Shown piece by piece: positions 10,290 through 17,976 of a DNA stretch of 64,000 nt. The position numbers were made by a program, and so were the translations under genes. Origin of the DNA: Thiosocius sp963753845 (lineage in GTDB: Bacteria; Pseudomonadota; Gammaproteobacteria; Chromatiales; Chromatiaceae); NCBI GenBank assembly GCA_963753845.1, contig CAVWEI010000004.1, positions 62,001 to 126,000 on the forward strand, read 5' to 3'. Numbering within the stretch: position 1 is the stretch's first letter; the number at the start of each line of letters is the position of its first letter. The notes beneath the pieces were generated by a model. That model had not been told where the DNA came from, made no database searches, and worked only from the letters and a program-made list of their open reading frames with translations.

Positions 10290-10869
10290 ATCGCTGGGGT
10301 TCATTTTTCTCAATGCCGCCGTGGTCAACAACTTCGTGCTGGCGCTGTTCCTCGGCATCTGTCCCTTCCTGGGTGTGTCGGCGAAAAAAGACACTGCCTG
10401 GAACATGGGGCTGGCCACCCTGTTCGTTATGCTGGTGAGCTCCATGGCGGCCTACGGCATCAACTGGTTGCTGGGCGAACTCGATCTGATGTTCCTGCGC
10501 CTGATCTGCTATATCGCGGTGATCGCGTCGGCGGTGCAACTGGTGGAGATGTTCGTCAAGAAGTTCAGCCCGGCCCTGTTCCGCAGCCTCGGTATCTTTC
10601 TGCCTCTGATTACCACCAATTGCGCAATCCTCGGTCTGGCGTTGTTTCAGACCGCTAAGGAATACGACTTCATACAGAGCGTGGTGTACGCGCTGGGCGC
10701 CGGTGCCGGCTTCACCCTGGCCCTGATGCTCATGGCTGGACTGCGCGAGAAACTGGAACTGGCCGAAGTGCCGAGCGTCAGCCAGGGAGCCGCAATGAGC
10801 CTGATGCTGGCCGGTCTGTTGTCGTTGGCCTTCATGGGGTTTGCCGGCCTGGGAGGCTCGCATGGTTGA
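10279..10869 (+). CDS. rnfA: RnfA, membrane subunit of Rnf
   Basis: This six-helix inner-membrane subunit is homologous to NqrE and pairs pseudosymmetrically with RnfE. Diagnostic segments are NNFVLALFLGICPFLGVS near the start and TTNCAILGLALF in the middle, each with the Cys that helps hold the intramembrane cluster. ATG 10279 is chosen because AGGAGGGGG lies just upstream. The start lies inside the end of rnfE, and the stop overlaps the next gene by eight bases. Confidence 0.93.
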   Translation: MQGESLGFIFLNAAVVNNFVLALFLGICPFLGVSAKKDTAWNMGLATLFVMLVSSMAAYGINWLLGELDLMFLRLICYIAVIASAVQLVEMFVKKFSPALFRSLGIFLPLITTNCAILGLALFQTAKEYDFIQSVVYALGAGAGFTLALMLMAGLREKLELAEVPSVSQGAAMSLMLAGLLSLAFMGFAGLGGSHG

Positions 10870-11104
10870 ATTTGTCTCGGCCAGCGCATTGATACTCGCC
10901 GTTATGGTCGGGTGGTTGTACGTGCAGGATCTTTATGCACGGTTTGCGATACGCCACCCCGAACTGGGTCCTTACCGGAAGCAAGGAGGTTGTGGTGACG
11001 GTTCATGCTCATGCAGTCAGGGCGGTTGTCCGACAGATGCGCCCGGCCCGCAGCCCAACGGCGTAGCCGTTGATCTGATAACGCCTGACAGGCTGCACAA
11101 TTGA
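10862..11104 (+). CDS. Small membrane-anchored Cys-rich protein at the end of the rnf genes (NqrM-like architecture)
   Basis: This 80-aa protein has an N-terminal hydrophobic helix (residues about 3-24) and a short polar linker, followed by a dense Cys cluster GCGDGSCSCSQGGC near residues 43-57. The layout resembles NqrM, a small helix-plus-Cys protein needed to mature the iron-sulfur site of the NqrDE subunits, which are homologues of RnfE/RnfA. Its start overlaps the rnfA stop, so it is made with the Rnf core. A role in Rnf cluster insertion is inference from architecture and position; sequence identity to NqrM is not established here. Confidence 0.6.
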   Translation: MVEFVSASALILAVMVGWLYVQDLYARFAIRHPELGPYRKQGGCGDGSCSCSQGGCPTDAPGPQPNGVAVDLITPDRLHN

Positions 11105-11122
11105 ATTGAGGAGAGTTGGACA

Positions 11123-11983
11123 ATGACCGAAATGACACAGGAGCTGGGCCCGGTAAGCGAGGCGGTAGTCACGGAGAGCGTGCGCATCACGCCGCAGGAG
11201 CGGGACGAAGTCAGGCGCATCAAGCTGCGTATCGACGACCCGGCATTCAGGTTCTCCGTTGGTCAGAGCATCGGGGTAGTGGTTCCGGGTCCGCATCCAA
11301 TGGGCAATCAGTTTCATACCCGACGCTACTCCATAGCCAGTGGTCATAGGCACAGCAGCGGCGATGAGATCGAGTTGGAGCTCCTAGTGCGCCGTTGCTT
11401 CTATATCGACGACATAAGTGGCGAGAAGTATCCAGGTATCGCCTCCAATTTTCTTTGCGATGCGGAAGCCGGCGGGCGTATCACCATCACCGGTCCCTAT
11501 CGTAGCCCGTTCAAGATCCCCGACGATGATCGAGCAAACCTGCTGATGATCGGAACGGGTACCGGGGTCGCCCCGTTTCGCGCCTTCATCCAGGAGGTCT
11601 ACGCGAAAAGGGAAGCCTGGCGGGGACAGGTCCGACTCTACTACGGTGCCAGGTCCGGTATGGACCTCCTTTACCGGAACGATGAGGAAGACGACCTGAG
11701 CAACTATTACGATCAGGCATCGTTCAAGGCATTCAGGGCGCTCATCACCAAGCCGATGGCGACCGATGCGCAGACACTGGAGGCGGCGCTGAAGGAACAC
11801 GCCAGCGACATATGGGAACTGGTTCAGGCACCGGAGACCCATGTCTACCTGGCCGGGCTCGGCAAGGTGGCAGAGGCCTTCGACAGGATCATGCAGGAGG
11901 CTGCCGGGGACGGCATGGCCTGGATGGCCGTCAAGGAAGGGCTCCGCGCCCAGGGGCGCTGGTCCGAACTGATCTACAGTTGA
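11123..11983 (+). CDS. Ferredoxin-NADP reductase family flavoprotein
   Basis: This soluble FAD enzyme transfers electrons between ferredoxin and NADP(H). The FAD-binding motif RRYSIAS lies near residue 70, and the NADP-binding segments are MIGTGTGVAPFRAFIQE near 140 and the later LYYGAR and YLAGLGK. The C-terminus ends in a single aromatic Tyr followed by Ser, near the plant-type pattern. GAGGAGAG lies eight bases before the ATG. It closes the rnfB-PFOR-rnfCDGEA gene group, giving reduced ferredoxin an exit to NADPH as well as to NADH through Rnf. Confidence 0.85.
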   Translation: MTEMTQELGPVSEAVVTESVRITPQERDEVRRIKLRIDDPAFRFSVGQSIGVVVPGPHPMGNQFHTRRYSIASGHRHSSGDEIELELLVRRCFYIDDISGEKYPGIASNFLCDAEAGGRITITGPYRSPFKIPDDDRANLLMIGTGTGVAPFRAFIQEVYAKREAWRGQVRLYYGARSGMDLLYRNDEEDDLSNYYDQASFKAFRALITKPMATDAQTLEAALKEHASDIWELVQAPETHVYLAGLGKVAEAFDRIMQEAAGDGMAWMAVKEGLRAQGRWSELIYS

Positions 11984-11988
11984 TCGGA

Positions 11989-12963
11989 TCACCAAAGTAT
12001 CAGGTGCAGCAAAGTGCGTATCGCGATCGCGATCAGGGCACCGTAGATCGCGGGACGCAGCACCGCGGCAACCCGCGGGCCGGCCGAGATCAGGATCGCG
12101 ATGCCGGCAATATCAAGGGGATTCACCAGCAGCCCCGCGATGCGATTGACATCTGTGGCGTTGAGCAGGCTCTGCTGCAGCAGATCCGCCGACACGCCCA
12201 TCATCGCCGTTCCCCCGGCGATCGCCTTGGTTATGATCGGTAGCGCGACACTGGATGGCAGATGGAGCCACCCGAACAGCGGTCTGGTCAGTGTTTCAAC
12301 AACCGTGATGATCCCGATGTCGCGCAGAACATTCACCAGCAGCAGCGACAGGACCAGCATTGGCAGGGCGCTCACGGCGATACCGAACGCCTCGCCGCCG
12401 GCATGATTGATCACGCTCAGTACACCCTTGGTGTCGTCTGCGCGGCGGTGGTCAGGCCTGGGTTCCGGTGGCTCGGCCTCGTCCGGGAGACTGCGGCTGA
12501 ACCAATGGTAGGTGGCCGCGGCCCCGATGACGGCTGCAATGGCCGAGATGAGCAGGGTCATCGGGCCGTTCAGGCCCATCGCACTCATGGGAAAGACCAC
12601 GTTGGCCTGGGCCGCGCCGAACACCAGGGCGAGCGTGGCGGCGATGTGGCGCTGCGACAGGCCACCCTTGTCCATCATGGTCAATGTCGCCACCGGGGCC
12701 GCGAAGCTCACGAACAAGACCTGCAGCAGGGCAAAGACCCCCAGGCCGGGGATGCCGAGCGGCCGCAGCAAGGGTGAAACACGATCGACGATATGGTCGA
12801 GTACGCCTTTGGCCTCCAGCAGCCGCATGAAGGTTAGCATCACAATCATGATCGGCAGCAGGATGAACAGGGCGAGTTCGACCGCGGCGCGGCCCGAGCG
12901 AAGAATAAGGTCAGCCAGTTCAATCATCGGAGATGGGGATGGTGCGCCGCAGCAAAATTTCAC
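11989..12963 (-). CDS. Nucleoside-recognition (Gate) domain membrane protein
   Basis: This multi-helix inner-membrane protein has two Gate-type halves joined by a charged loop (about residues 165-185). Segments such as FVSFAAPVATLTMMD and VFGAAQANVVFPMSAMG are typical of the nucleoside recognition domain family (SpmA/SpmB and concentrative nucleoside transporter relatives). The substrate is unknown. The frame can begin at GTG 12963 or ATG 12927; no strong ribosome-binding site distinguishes them. It converges with the ferredoxin-NADP reductase gene, leaving five bases between stops. Confidence 0.7.
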   Translation of the reverse strand: MKFCCGAPSPSPMIELADLILRSGRAAVELALFILLPIMIVMLTFMRLLEAKGVLDHIVDRVSPLLRPLGIPGLGVFALLQVLFVSFAAPVATLTMMDKGGLSQRHIAATLALVFGAAQANVVFPMSAMGLNGPMTLLISAIAAVIGAAATYHWFSRSLPDEAEPPEPRPDHRRADDTKGVLSVINHAGGEAFGIAVSALPMLVLSLLLVNVLRDIGIITVVETLTRPLFGWLHLPSSVALPIITKAIAGGTAMMGVSADLLQQSLLNATDVNRIAGLLVNPLDIAGIAILISAGPRVAAVLRPAIYGALIAIAIRTLLHLILW

Positions 12964-13283
12964 TTTAACCCAGCCGAAGCGGATTGTCGTGCGGGTGGCT
13001 TTGACCGGGGAGAGCCTTGCGGGCGGAAAGCAATGTTCCGTCGAAAGACGGCACGACGGTCAACGCCCGAGCGCATTGCTTTGCACCGGACAAACGAATG
13101 GCGGGGAGAGCCAAACGTTGCGTCGGATTTGCAACTAGCATTTAGATGCGCGAGTCAGTTCCGGCGGGCGGGTTCGCTCAAAGCGATCCGACGGAAAAAC
13201 TTTGCCGGGCAGCGGCGCTGGTGGGATCGTAAGACTACGGGGCCGGGTCGTCCGTTGACGGGCCGGTCAAACAGGAAAGGGCC
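12964..13283. other. Intergenic region without a recognised gene
   Basis: No reading frame here shows a recognisable domain. A short hairpin with a GAAA loop (CCGTC/GACGG) lies at about 13038-13051. The region probably carries the promoters of the two divergent flanking genes, but I see no clear consensus elements. Confidence 0.3.
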
Positions 13284-13463
13284 ATGAAAAAGAACAAGAT
13301 GAACGAGTCACTGGAGGTTGCAGAGCAGGCCATCGTAGGGGCCTGGTTCCAGGGAAACGAGGTCGAGCAGGCTCAACTGTGGATTGCGCTGGACATCGTC
13401 AAGGAGGTTCGGGCGCAGCGTCAGCGGCGCAAGGTCGAGAAGGGCGTGGTGCGCGAAAACTGA
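13284..13463 (+). CDS. Small hypothetical protein, 59 aa
   Basis: The ORF starts MKKNKMNESLEVAEQAIVGAW-like and ends in a basic stretch (RQRRKVEKG). It is predicted soluble and mostly helical. AGGAAAGG lies just upstream of the ATG with a short spacing. No family is recognised. The composition is plausible for a real protein, but evidence is limited to the start context. Confidence 0.4.
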   Translation: MKKNKMNESLEVAEQAIVGAWFQGNEVEQAQLWIALDIVKEVRAQRQRRKVEKGVVREN

Positions 13464-13552
13464 AATACACCCCTGTCCAGCCATTGTGCCGGATTCTTCT
13501 GTCGCGTATCCGGTGAGCTGGTCACGACTTGATCGGTCAGTTCAGCCGGCTA

Positions 13553-14344
13553 TCACTCCCACTCACTGGGGCGCTTTGGGAGCTGATAGTCGTCTTGGGT
13601 CATCAGATCAATACCACACTGAAGTTCCTCCAGCCAGTTGAGGAACTCATCGATAATTTTCTTGCCTTTGAATGAACGCCCATGCTGAGGAACAATCCAA
13701 TCGAGGTCCAACTGACGCACCATGCTTACCCACAAGCGCAGAATCTTGTTCGAGCCCATGAAGCGCCGGTGAAAATCCACCATGTAAGGGATATGATCCG
13801 CAAAATCGGTGACCGGGTCGCTCAAGTGCTCTTTGTCTACGAACGACGCGCCCAAGTCGCCTGAAAAGAGAATTTTGCTGATCGGGTCGTAAAACTGGAA
13901 GTTGCCTTCCGAGTGAAGGTAATGGGCCGGAATGGCCACCAAAACCGCGTTGCCGAGGGGTAGGGCCTGCCCCCTGTCCGGGATAGCCACGAGACGTTTT
14001 TCCATCTCTCTTACCTTCGCCGATCTGCACAGATGTGGGATAAATCGTTCCCATACCTTGGGGATGGCGATCTTGCACTCGGTCCCTGCTATCCAATGGC
14101 TCAAGGATGAAACGATATCCGGATCCTGGTGGGATGCGATCACGTAGTCCAGATCCTTGACCATAATTTCCTGGCTAAGGTGTTGATACAAACCGGGATA
14201 GGTCAGATCACCGCCCGGATCGATCAGCGCTGCGTGCCCGTCGTCAACCACAAGAAACTGGTTGGACTGCACGCCGTGACTACCCGTGATGTCTTCGTAC
14301 GAAAAGCACTTATGATCGCCATCGTTATATAATTCTATTGTCAT
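13553..14344 (-). CDS. Metallo-beta-lactamase-fold protein of the ODP/flavodiiron type
   Basis: This stand-alone metallo-beta-lactamase domain of 263 aa resembles the diiron domain of flavodiiron proteins and the oxygen-binding ODP proteins, and has no flavodoxin domain. Metal-ligand candidates are His72/Asp74/Asp76 in SHQDPD (the usual HxExD has Asp in place of Glu), His in IPAHYLHSEGNF, Asp in SGDLGAS and His in PQHGRSF. Family knowledge suggests O2 or NO binding or reduction, or sensing; the exact role is unknown. Start ATG 14344 has GGAG about eight bases upstream. Confidence 0.75.
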   Translation of the reverse strand: MTIELYNDGDHKCFSYEDITGSHGVQSNQFLVVDDGHAALIDPGGDLTYPGLYQHLSQEIMVKDLDYVIASHQDPDIVSSLSHWIAGTECKIAIPKVWERFIPHLCRSAKVREMEKRLVAIPDRGQALPLGNAVLVAIPAHYLHSEGNFQFYDPISKILFSGDLGASFVDKEHLSDPVTDFADHIPYMVDFHRRFMGSNKILRLWVSMVRQLDLDWIVPQHGRSFKGKKIIDEFLNWLEELQCGIDLMTQDDYQLPKRPSEWE

Positions 14345-14422
14345 GGTGGACGCTCCGTATGCGATTCGTTGATATTGTCCCTAGTAAATGTGTGTATAGC
14401 ACATCGGTACATCTGACGTCGC

Positions 14423-14863
14423 ATGCGCTCCTGTCCCAGCTGCGTTGGCCCTTGCCGCAAACCTGCCCAGCCCTGGCGCATGATGCAGATGGATACCGGG
14501 CCGACAGGCCCGGACGATTTTTGGCTGATGCGCCAAGAAAAGTCGATTCAACAGCGTCCGCTTTGGCGGCGGTTAGAGAAAATCTGGCACCGGCTATTAG
14601 ATCAGCCCGCATCCGTCACCAGCCGCATCCGGACCCAAACGCAAGTGAATGAAATATTGGTTGAAATCACAGAGTACAGACGAACGCCAAAAATACAGTG
14701 TGTTTTCGGTCCGGGCGCTATCCCGGCGCTGGCTGGTCCACGCGCGCCTGTGCTTGCGCTTCCTTCAACCCATAGCTACGGCTATGGATTTCAGTCCAGC
14801 GCGGCGCCCAGCCACACCTGTCCTCAGCCAGCATCCGGGATGCTGGTGACGGATGCGGGCTAG
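14423..14863 (+). CDS. Doubtful Cys-containing ORF running into the 258-bp repeat element
   Basis: The first 60 codons lie outside the repeat and encode MRSCPSCVGPC followed by a soluble, Trp- and Arg-rich segment (PDDFWLMRQEKS, RRLEKIWHRLLD). The frame then reads straight through the inverted-repeat element and ends at its right-hand TAG. There is no good ribosome-binding site before ATG 14423. It could be a small gene whose original 3' end was replaced when the element inserted, or no gene at all. Confidence 0.25.
   Translation: MRSCPSCVGPCRKPAQPWRMMQMDTGPTGPDDFWLMRQEKSIQQRPLWRRLEKIWHRLLDQPASVTSRIRTQTQVNEILVEITEYRRTPKIQCVFGPGAIPALAGPRAPVLALPSTHSYGYGFQSSAAPSHTCPQPASGMLVTDAG
14604..14861. 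mobile_element. 258-bp MITE-like inverted-repeat element, copy 1
   Basis: The element is bounded by perfect 20-bp terminal inverted repeats: AGCCCGCATCCGTCACCAGC at 14604-14623 and its reverse complement at 14842-14861. An almost identical copy of the same length lies at 37364-37621 in the same orientation, with about six mismatches. Inside are perfect hairpins (CCATAGC/GCTATGG, CCGGG/CCCGG, CAGCATCC/GGATGCTG). It carries no transposase. The right flank is CTAG and the left flank TCAG. These features fit a non-autonomous miniature transposable element. Confidence 0.8.
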
Positions 14864-15023
14864 TGGCAGAGTGTTTGCCGATTGTGCTTCGAGGGGGGCC
14901 ACGGCGGGGTGCGCGTTGGCGTGAACCCCCAAAGTCTTGGATGCAAGCAGACGTCAAACATCCACAATGGACAGACTAGTATGTGATGTCCCGGACATTG
15001 TTGGACGTGGAAAAACCAGGAAA

Positions 15024-15110
15024 TGGTACCGAGGGTCGGACTCGAACCGACAAGCTGTTGCCAGCGGGGGATTTTGAGTCCCCTGTGTCTACCAATTCCA
15101 CCACCCCGGC
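15024..15110 (-). tRNA. tRNA-Leu (anticodon CAA)
   Basis: On the minus strand the sequence begins GCCGGGGTGGTGGAATTGG and ends with encoded CCA. The acceptor stem, D arm with GGTAGACAC, anticodon stem GGGGA/TCCCC with loop CTCAAAA, long variable arm typical of type II tRNAs, and GGTTCGAGTCC T arm are all visible. The loop places CAA at the anticodon. The gene is divergent from queA, 66 bases away. Confidence 0.95.
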
Positions 15111-15176
15111 AGCGAACGGGGGAGTATAGCGACATCCGCGGCCGCGGCAAGGGGTCTGTGATAACATCGCGCGCCC

Positions 15177-16205
15177 ATGCATCTCAGCGATTTTCACTAC
15201 GACCTGCCACCGGCATTGATTGCGCAGCAGCCCAGCACGCGACGCGGTGACAGTCGACTGCTTTATCTTCCCGGCCCGGACGGCAGGGTGCTCGACAAGC
15301 ATTTCAGCGATCTCGGGACCCTCCTGCGCCCCGGTGATCTGCTGGTCTTCAACGACACCCGCGTGCTGCCTGCGCGCCTGCATGGGGTGAAGGAGACCGG
15401 TGGCCGGGTGGAAGTCCTGATCGAGCGACTGCTGGATGAAGGCAGGGCGCTGGCACAAGTCCGGGCCAGCAAGTCACCAAAGCCCGGTAGCCGGATCTTC
15501 GTGGGCGAATCCGGTCTGTTGGTGGAAGGGCGCGAGGAGGATTTGTTCAGCCTGAAGACAGATCAGGGTACCTTCGCCGACCTGATGCAGGCCCACGGCC
15601 ATATGCCCCTCCCACCGTACATCCAGCGTCCGGATACCGAACTCGATCAGGAACGTTATCAGACGGTGTTTGGTGATAGGCCAGGTGCGGTCGCCGCACC
15701 CACCGCCGGCCTGCATTTCGACCAGTCGATGCTTGATCGGCTGGCCGCCATCGGGGTGGAGAGCGCGCGCGTAACCCTGCATGTGGGCGCCGGTACCTTT
15801 CAGCCGGTGCGGGAACAGAACCTCGATCGCCACCAGATGCACAGCGAGTGGCTGGAGGTGGGTGAGGCCGCGGTGGAGGCGGTGGCTCAGACGCGCGCCC
15901 GGGGCGGTCGAGTGGTCGCGGTCGGGACCACCAGCGTGCGCTGCCTCGAAACCGCGGCAGCGGGCGGGCAACTGGCCCCCTACCGGGGGGATACCCGGCT
16001 GTTCATCCGCCCCGGATACGAGTTTCGGGTGACCGAGGGCCTGCTGACGAACTTTCACCTGCCCGAATCGACCCTGCTGATGCTGGTCTGTGCCTTTGCA
16101 GGTTACGAGCAGACGATGGGGGCTTACCGGCATGCGGTGGAGGCCGGATACCGGTTTTTCAGCTACGGTGACGCGATGTTCCTCGAACGAAACCCCCAGG
16201 CATAG
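15177..16205 (+). CDS. queA: S-adenosylmethionine:tRNA ribosyltransferase-isomerase
   Basis: It builds epoxyqueuosine on tRNA by transferring and isomerising the ribosyl moiety of S-adenosylmethionine onto 7-aminomethyl-7-deazaguanine. The 342-aa length is normal, with family segments SDFHYDLPPALIAQ at the start, GDLLVFNDTRVLPARL, and PTAGLHFD and LHVGAGTFQPVR in the C-terminal half. It stands before tgt, the preceding step of the pathway, in the conserved queA-tgt-yajC-secDF order. Confidence 0.96.
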   Translation: MHLSDFHYDLPPALIAQQPSTRRGDSRLLYLPGPDGRVLDKHFSDLGTLLRPGDLLVFNDTRVLPARLHGVKETGGRVEVLIERLLDEGRALAQVRASKSPKPGSRIFVGESGLLVEGREEDLFSLKTDQGTFADLMQAHGHMPLPPYIQRPDTELDQERYQTVFGDRPGAVAAPTAGLHFDQSMLDRLAAIGVESARVTLHVGAGTFQPVREQNLDRHQMHSEWLEVGEAAVEAVAQTRARGGRVVAVGTTSVRCLETAAAGGQLAPYRGDTRLFIRPGYEFRVTEGLLTNFHLPESTLLMLVCAFAGYEQTMGAYRHAVEAGYRFFSYGDAMFLERNPQA

Positions 16206-16263
16206 CCGGCGTGGATCGGGGCCGAACAGGCCTGATCAGCTTGGGAGCGCGGGGGCGACGCAT

Positions 16264-16293
16264 AAAAAAAGGCGCGGCAGGGGATGCCGCGCC
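16264..16293 (-). terminator. Intrinsic terminator on the minus strand between queA and tgt
   Basis: On the minus strand a perfect 9-bp stem GGCGCGGCA/TGCCGCGCC (16271-16279 with 16285-16293) with a five-base loop is followed by seven T residues (A7 at 16264-16270 on the plus strand). The polarity is clear: it would stop minus-strand transcription, although both flanking genes are on the plus strand. Confidence 0.75.
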
Positions 16294-16341
16294 CAAGGTT
16301 CCACCAAAGGAGGATGGAGGAGTGTACTGAAGATTCAGTAC
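16264..16341 (-). ncRNA. Candidate small RNA with CU-rich anti-Shine-Dalgarno motifs
   Basis: Read on the minus strand, a 5' hairpin (GTACTGAA/TTCAGTAC) is followed by an unpaired tract carrying CUCCUCC and AUCCUCCUUU, then a 9-bp G+C-rich hairpin and seven U residues. A promoter-like pair lies just upstream. The expected transcript is about 78 nt. CU-rich single-stranded segments like these are how several proteobacterial sRNAs block ribosome-binding sites. No expression data are available and no Rfam family is identified. Confidence 0.5.
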
Positions 16342-16347
16342 ATGAGT

Positions 16348-16376
16348 ATTTTCTAATATGTTGGCCCATTCGTCAA
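16348..16376 (-). promoter_or_regulatory. Sigma-70-like promoter for the candidate sRNA
   Basis: On the minus strand TTGACG (-35, 16371-16376) is separated by 17 bases from GAAAAT (-10, 16348-16353). The predicted start falls at about 16341, the first base of the 5' hairpin of the candidate sRNA. The -35 matches five of six consensus bases and the -10 four of six. Confidence 0.4.
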
Positions 16377-16404
16377 CTCCTAATTCTGATTATCGAGGTA
16401 TCGA

Positions 16405-17514
16405 TTGAAGTTCGAGCTACTTGGCCAGGACCGGTCGGCCAGGCGCGCAAGGCTTGCCTTTGCGCGCGGGACCGTGGAAACGCCGGCATTCATGCCGGTC
16501 GGGACCTACGGCACCGTAAAGGCCATGACGCCCGAGGAACTGGAGGGGCTGGGGGCCGAGATCATCCTGGGTAACACCTTCCACCTTTGGCTGCGACCTG
16601 GCACCGCGGTGATACGCGCACACGGCGATCTGCACGACTTCACCCATTGGCAGCGCCCGATTCTGACCGATTCAGGCGGTTTCCAGGTCTTTTCACTGGG
16701 GGCCATGCGCAAGATCACCGAGCAGGGGGTGCACTTTCGTTCACCCGTAGACGGTGCCAGGGTATTCATGGGACCGGAGGAGTCGATGCAGATCCAGCGC
16801 GAGCTGGGTTCGGATATCGTCATGATCTTCGATGAATGCACGCCCTATCCGGCCACCGAACAGGAGGCGCGCGAGTCGATGGAACTGTCGCTGCGCTGGG
16901 CGGCGCGCAGCAGGGCGGCACACGCCGGTAACCCCAATGCACTGTTCGGTATCGTCCAGGGCGGGGTGTTTTCCGATCTGCGCGCCCGCTCACTCGAGAC
17001 CCTTGCCGGAATTGGCTTTGACGGCTACGCGGTGGGTGGACTCTCGGTCGGCGAGCCGCCGGAGGACCGCTGGCGGGTGCTGGATTTTCTCGCAGACCGG
17101 CTGCCGGCGGACCATCCACGCTACCTGATGGGGGTGGGCCGGCCGGAGGATATCGTCGAGGCGGTACGCCGGGGCATCGACATGTTCGACTGCGTCATGC
17201 CGACCCGCAACGCCCGCAACGGGCACCTGTTCACCCACGACGGTGTGGTGCGCATCCGCAACGCCGTCCACCAGGCGGACACAGGTCCGCTGGATGAGGC
17301 CTGCGGCTGTTACACCTGCCGCAACTACAGCCGCGCCTACCTGCGCCACCTGTTCCGCTGCAACGAGATCCTGGGGGCGCGTCTGAACACCATACACAAC
17401 CTCTATTACTACCAGGATCTGATGCGAAATATCCGTGTCGCGGTCGCCGCGCAAACCTTCGACAGTTTCCGTGATGACTTTTACGCACAGCGAGGATTGC
17501 CTGTCCCCGCCTGA
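16405..17514 (+). CDS. tgt: tRNA-guanine transglycosylase
   Basis: It exchanges guanine at the wobble position of GUN-anticodon tRNAs for the queuosine precursor preQ1. The 369-aa product has DSGGFQVFSLG and the nucleophile region VGGLSVGE, MFDCVMPTRNARNGH, and the zinc-binding set CGCYTCRNYSRAYLRHL with a following His. Start TTG 16405 is used because GAGGT lies five bases upstream and the protein aligns from its first residues. It follows queA in the queuosine pathway operon. Confidence 0.96.
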   Translation: MKFELLGQDRSARRARLAFARGTVETPAFMPVGTYGTVKAMTPEELEGLGAEIILGNTFHLWLRPGTAVIRAHGDLHDFTHWQRPILTDSGGFQVFSLGAMRKITEQGVHFRSPVDGARVFMGPEESMQIQRELGSDIVMIFDECTPYPATEQEARESMELSLRWAARSRAAHAGNPNALFGIVQGGVFSDLRARSLETLAGIGFDGYAVGGLSVGEPPEDRWRVLDFLADRLPADHPRYLMGVGRPEDIVEAVRRGIDMFDCVMPTRNARNGHLFTHDGVVRIRNAVHQADTGPLDEACGCYTCRNYSRAYLRHLFRCNEILGARLNTIHNLYYYQDLMRNIRVAVAAQTFDSFRDDFYAQRGLPVPA

Positions 17515-17589
17515 GCTATGGCATAATCACGCGCCTTTGGGTTGCCCGGCGACGAGTTCGCCGCACATTTCTACTGACTGGAGCGCACG

Positions 17590-17916
17590 ATGAGCTTTTT
17601 TGTTTCCGACGCAATGGCGCAAAGCCCGGTACCTGGCGGTGATGGTGGTATGTCGATCATCTTCCTGATCGGCATGTTCGTAATCATGTATTTCTTCCTG
17701 ATCCGGCCCCAGGTCAAACGGCAGAAAGAACACAAGGCGATGGTCGGCGGCCTCAAGAAGGGCGACGAGATCCAGACCGTGGGCGGCATGATGGGTAAGG
17801 TCACCGAACTCGGCGACAACTTCATGAAGGTGGAGATTGCCGACAATGTCATCGTGACCGTACGCAAGACCTCGGTCGAGGCGATCATGCCCAAGGGCAG
17901 TCTGAAAGAAATGTAA
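17590..17916 (+). CDS. yajC: YajC, small Sec-accessory membrane protein
   Basis: This 108-aa inner-membrane protein has one helix at about residues 18-38 followed by the family motif RPQVKRQKEHKAMV and a cytoplasmic beta-rich tail (GDEIQTVGGMMGKV). It associates with SecDF and the SecYEG translocon. The position directly upstream of secD is the standard one. Confidence 0.95.
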   Translation: MSFFVSDAMAQSPVPGGDGGMSIIFLIGMFVIMYFFLIRPQVKRQKEHKAMVGGLKKGDEIQTVGGMMGKVTELGDNFMKVEIADNVIVTVRKTSVEAIMPKGSLKEM

Positions 17917-17976
17917 CCGCCCCCGCGGCCGCATTGTCTGCATGTGGCCGCATTCAACCTGGCTTCGTTGTGAATC

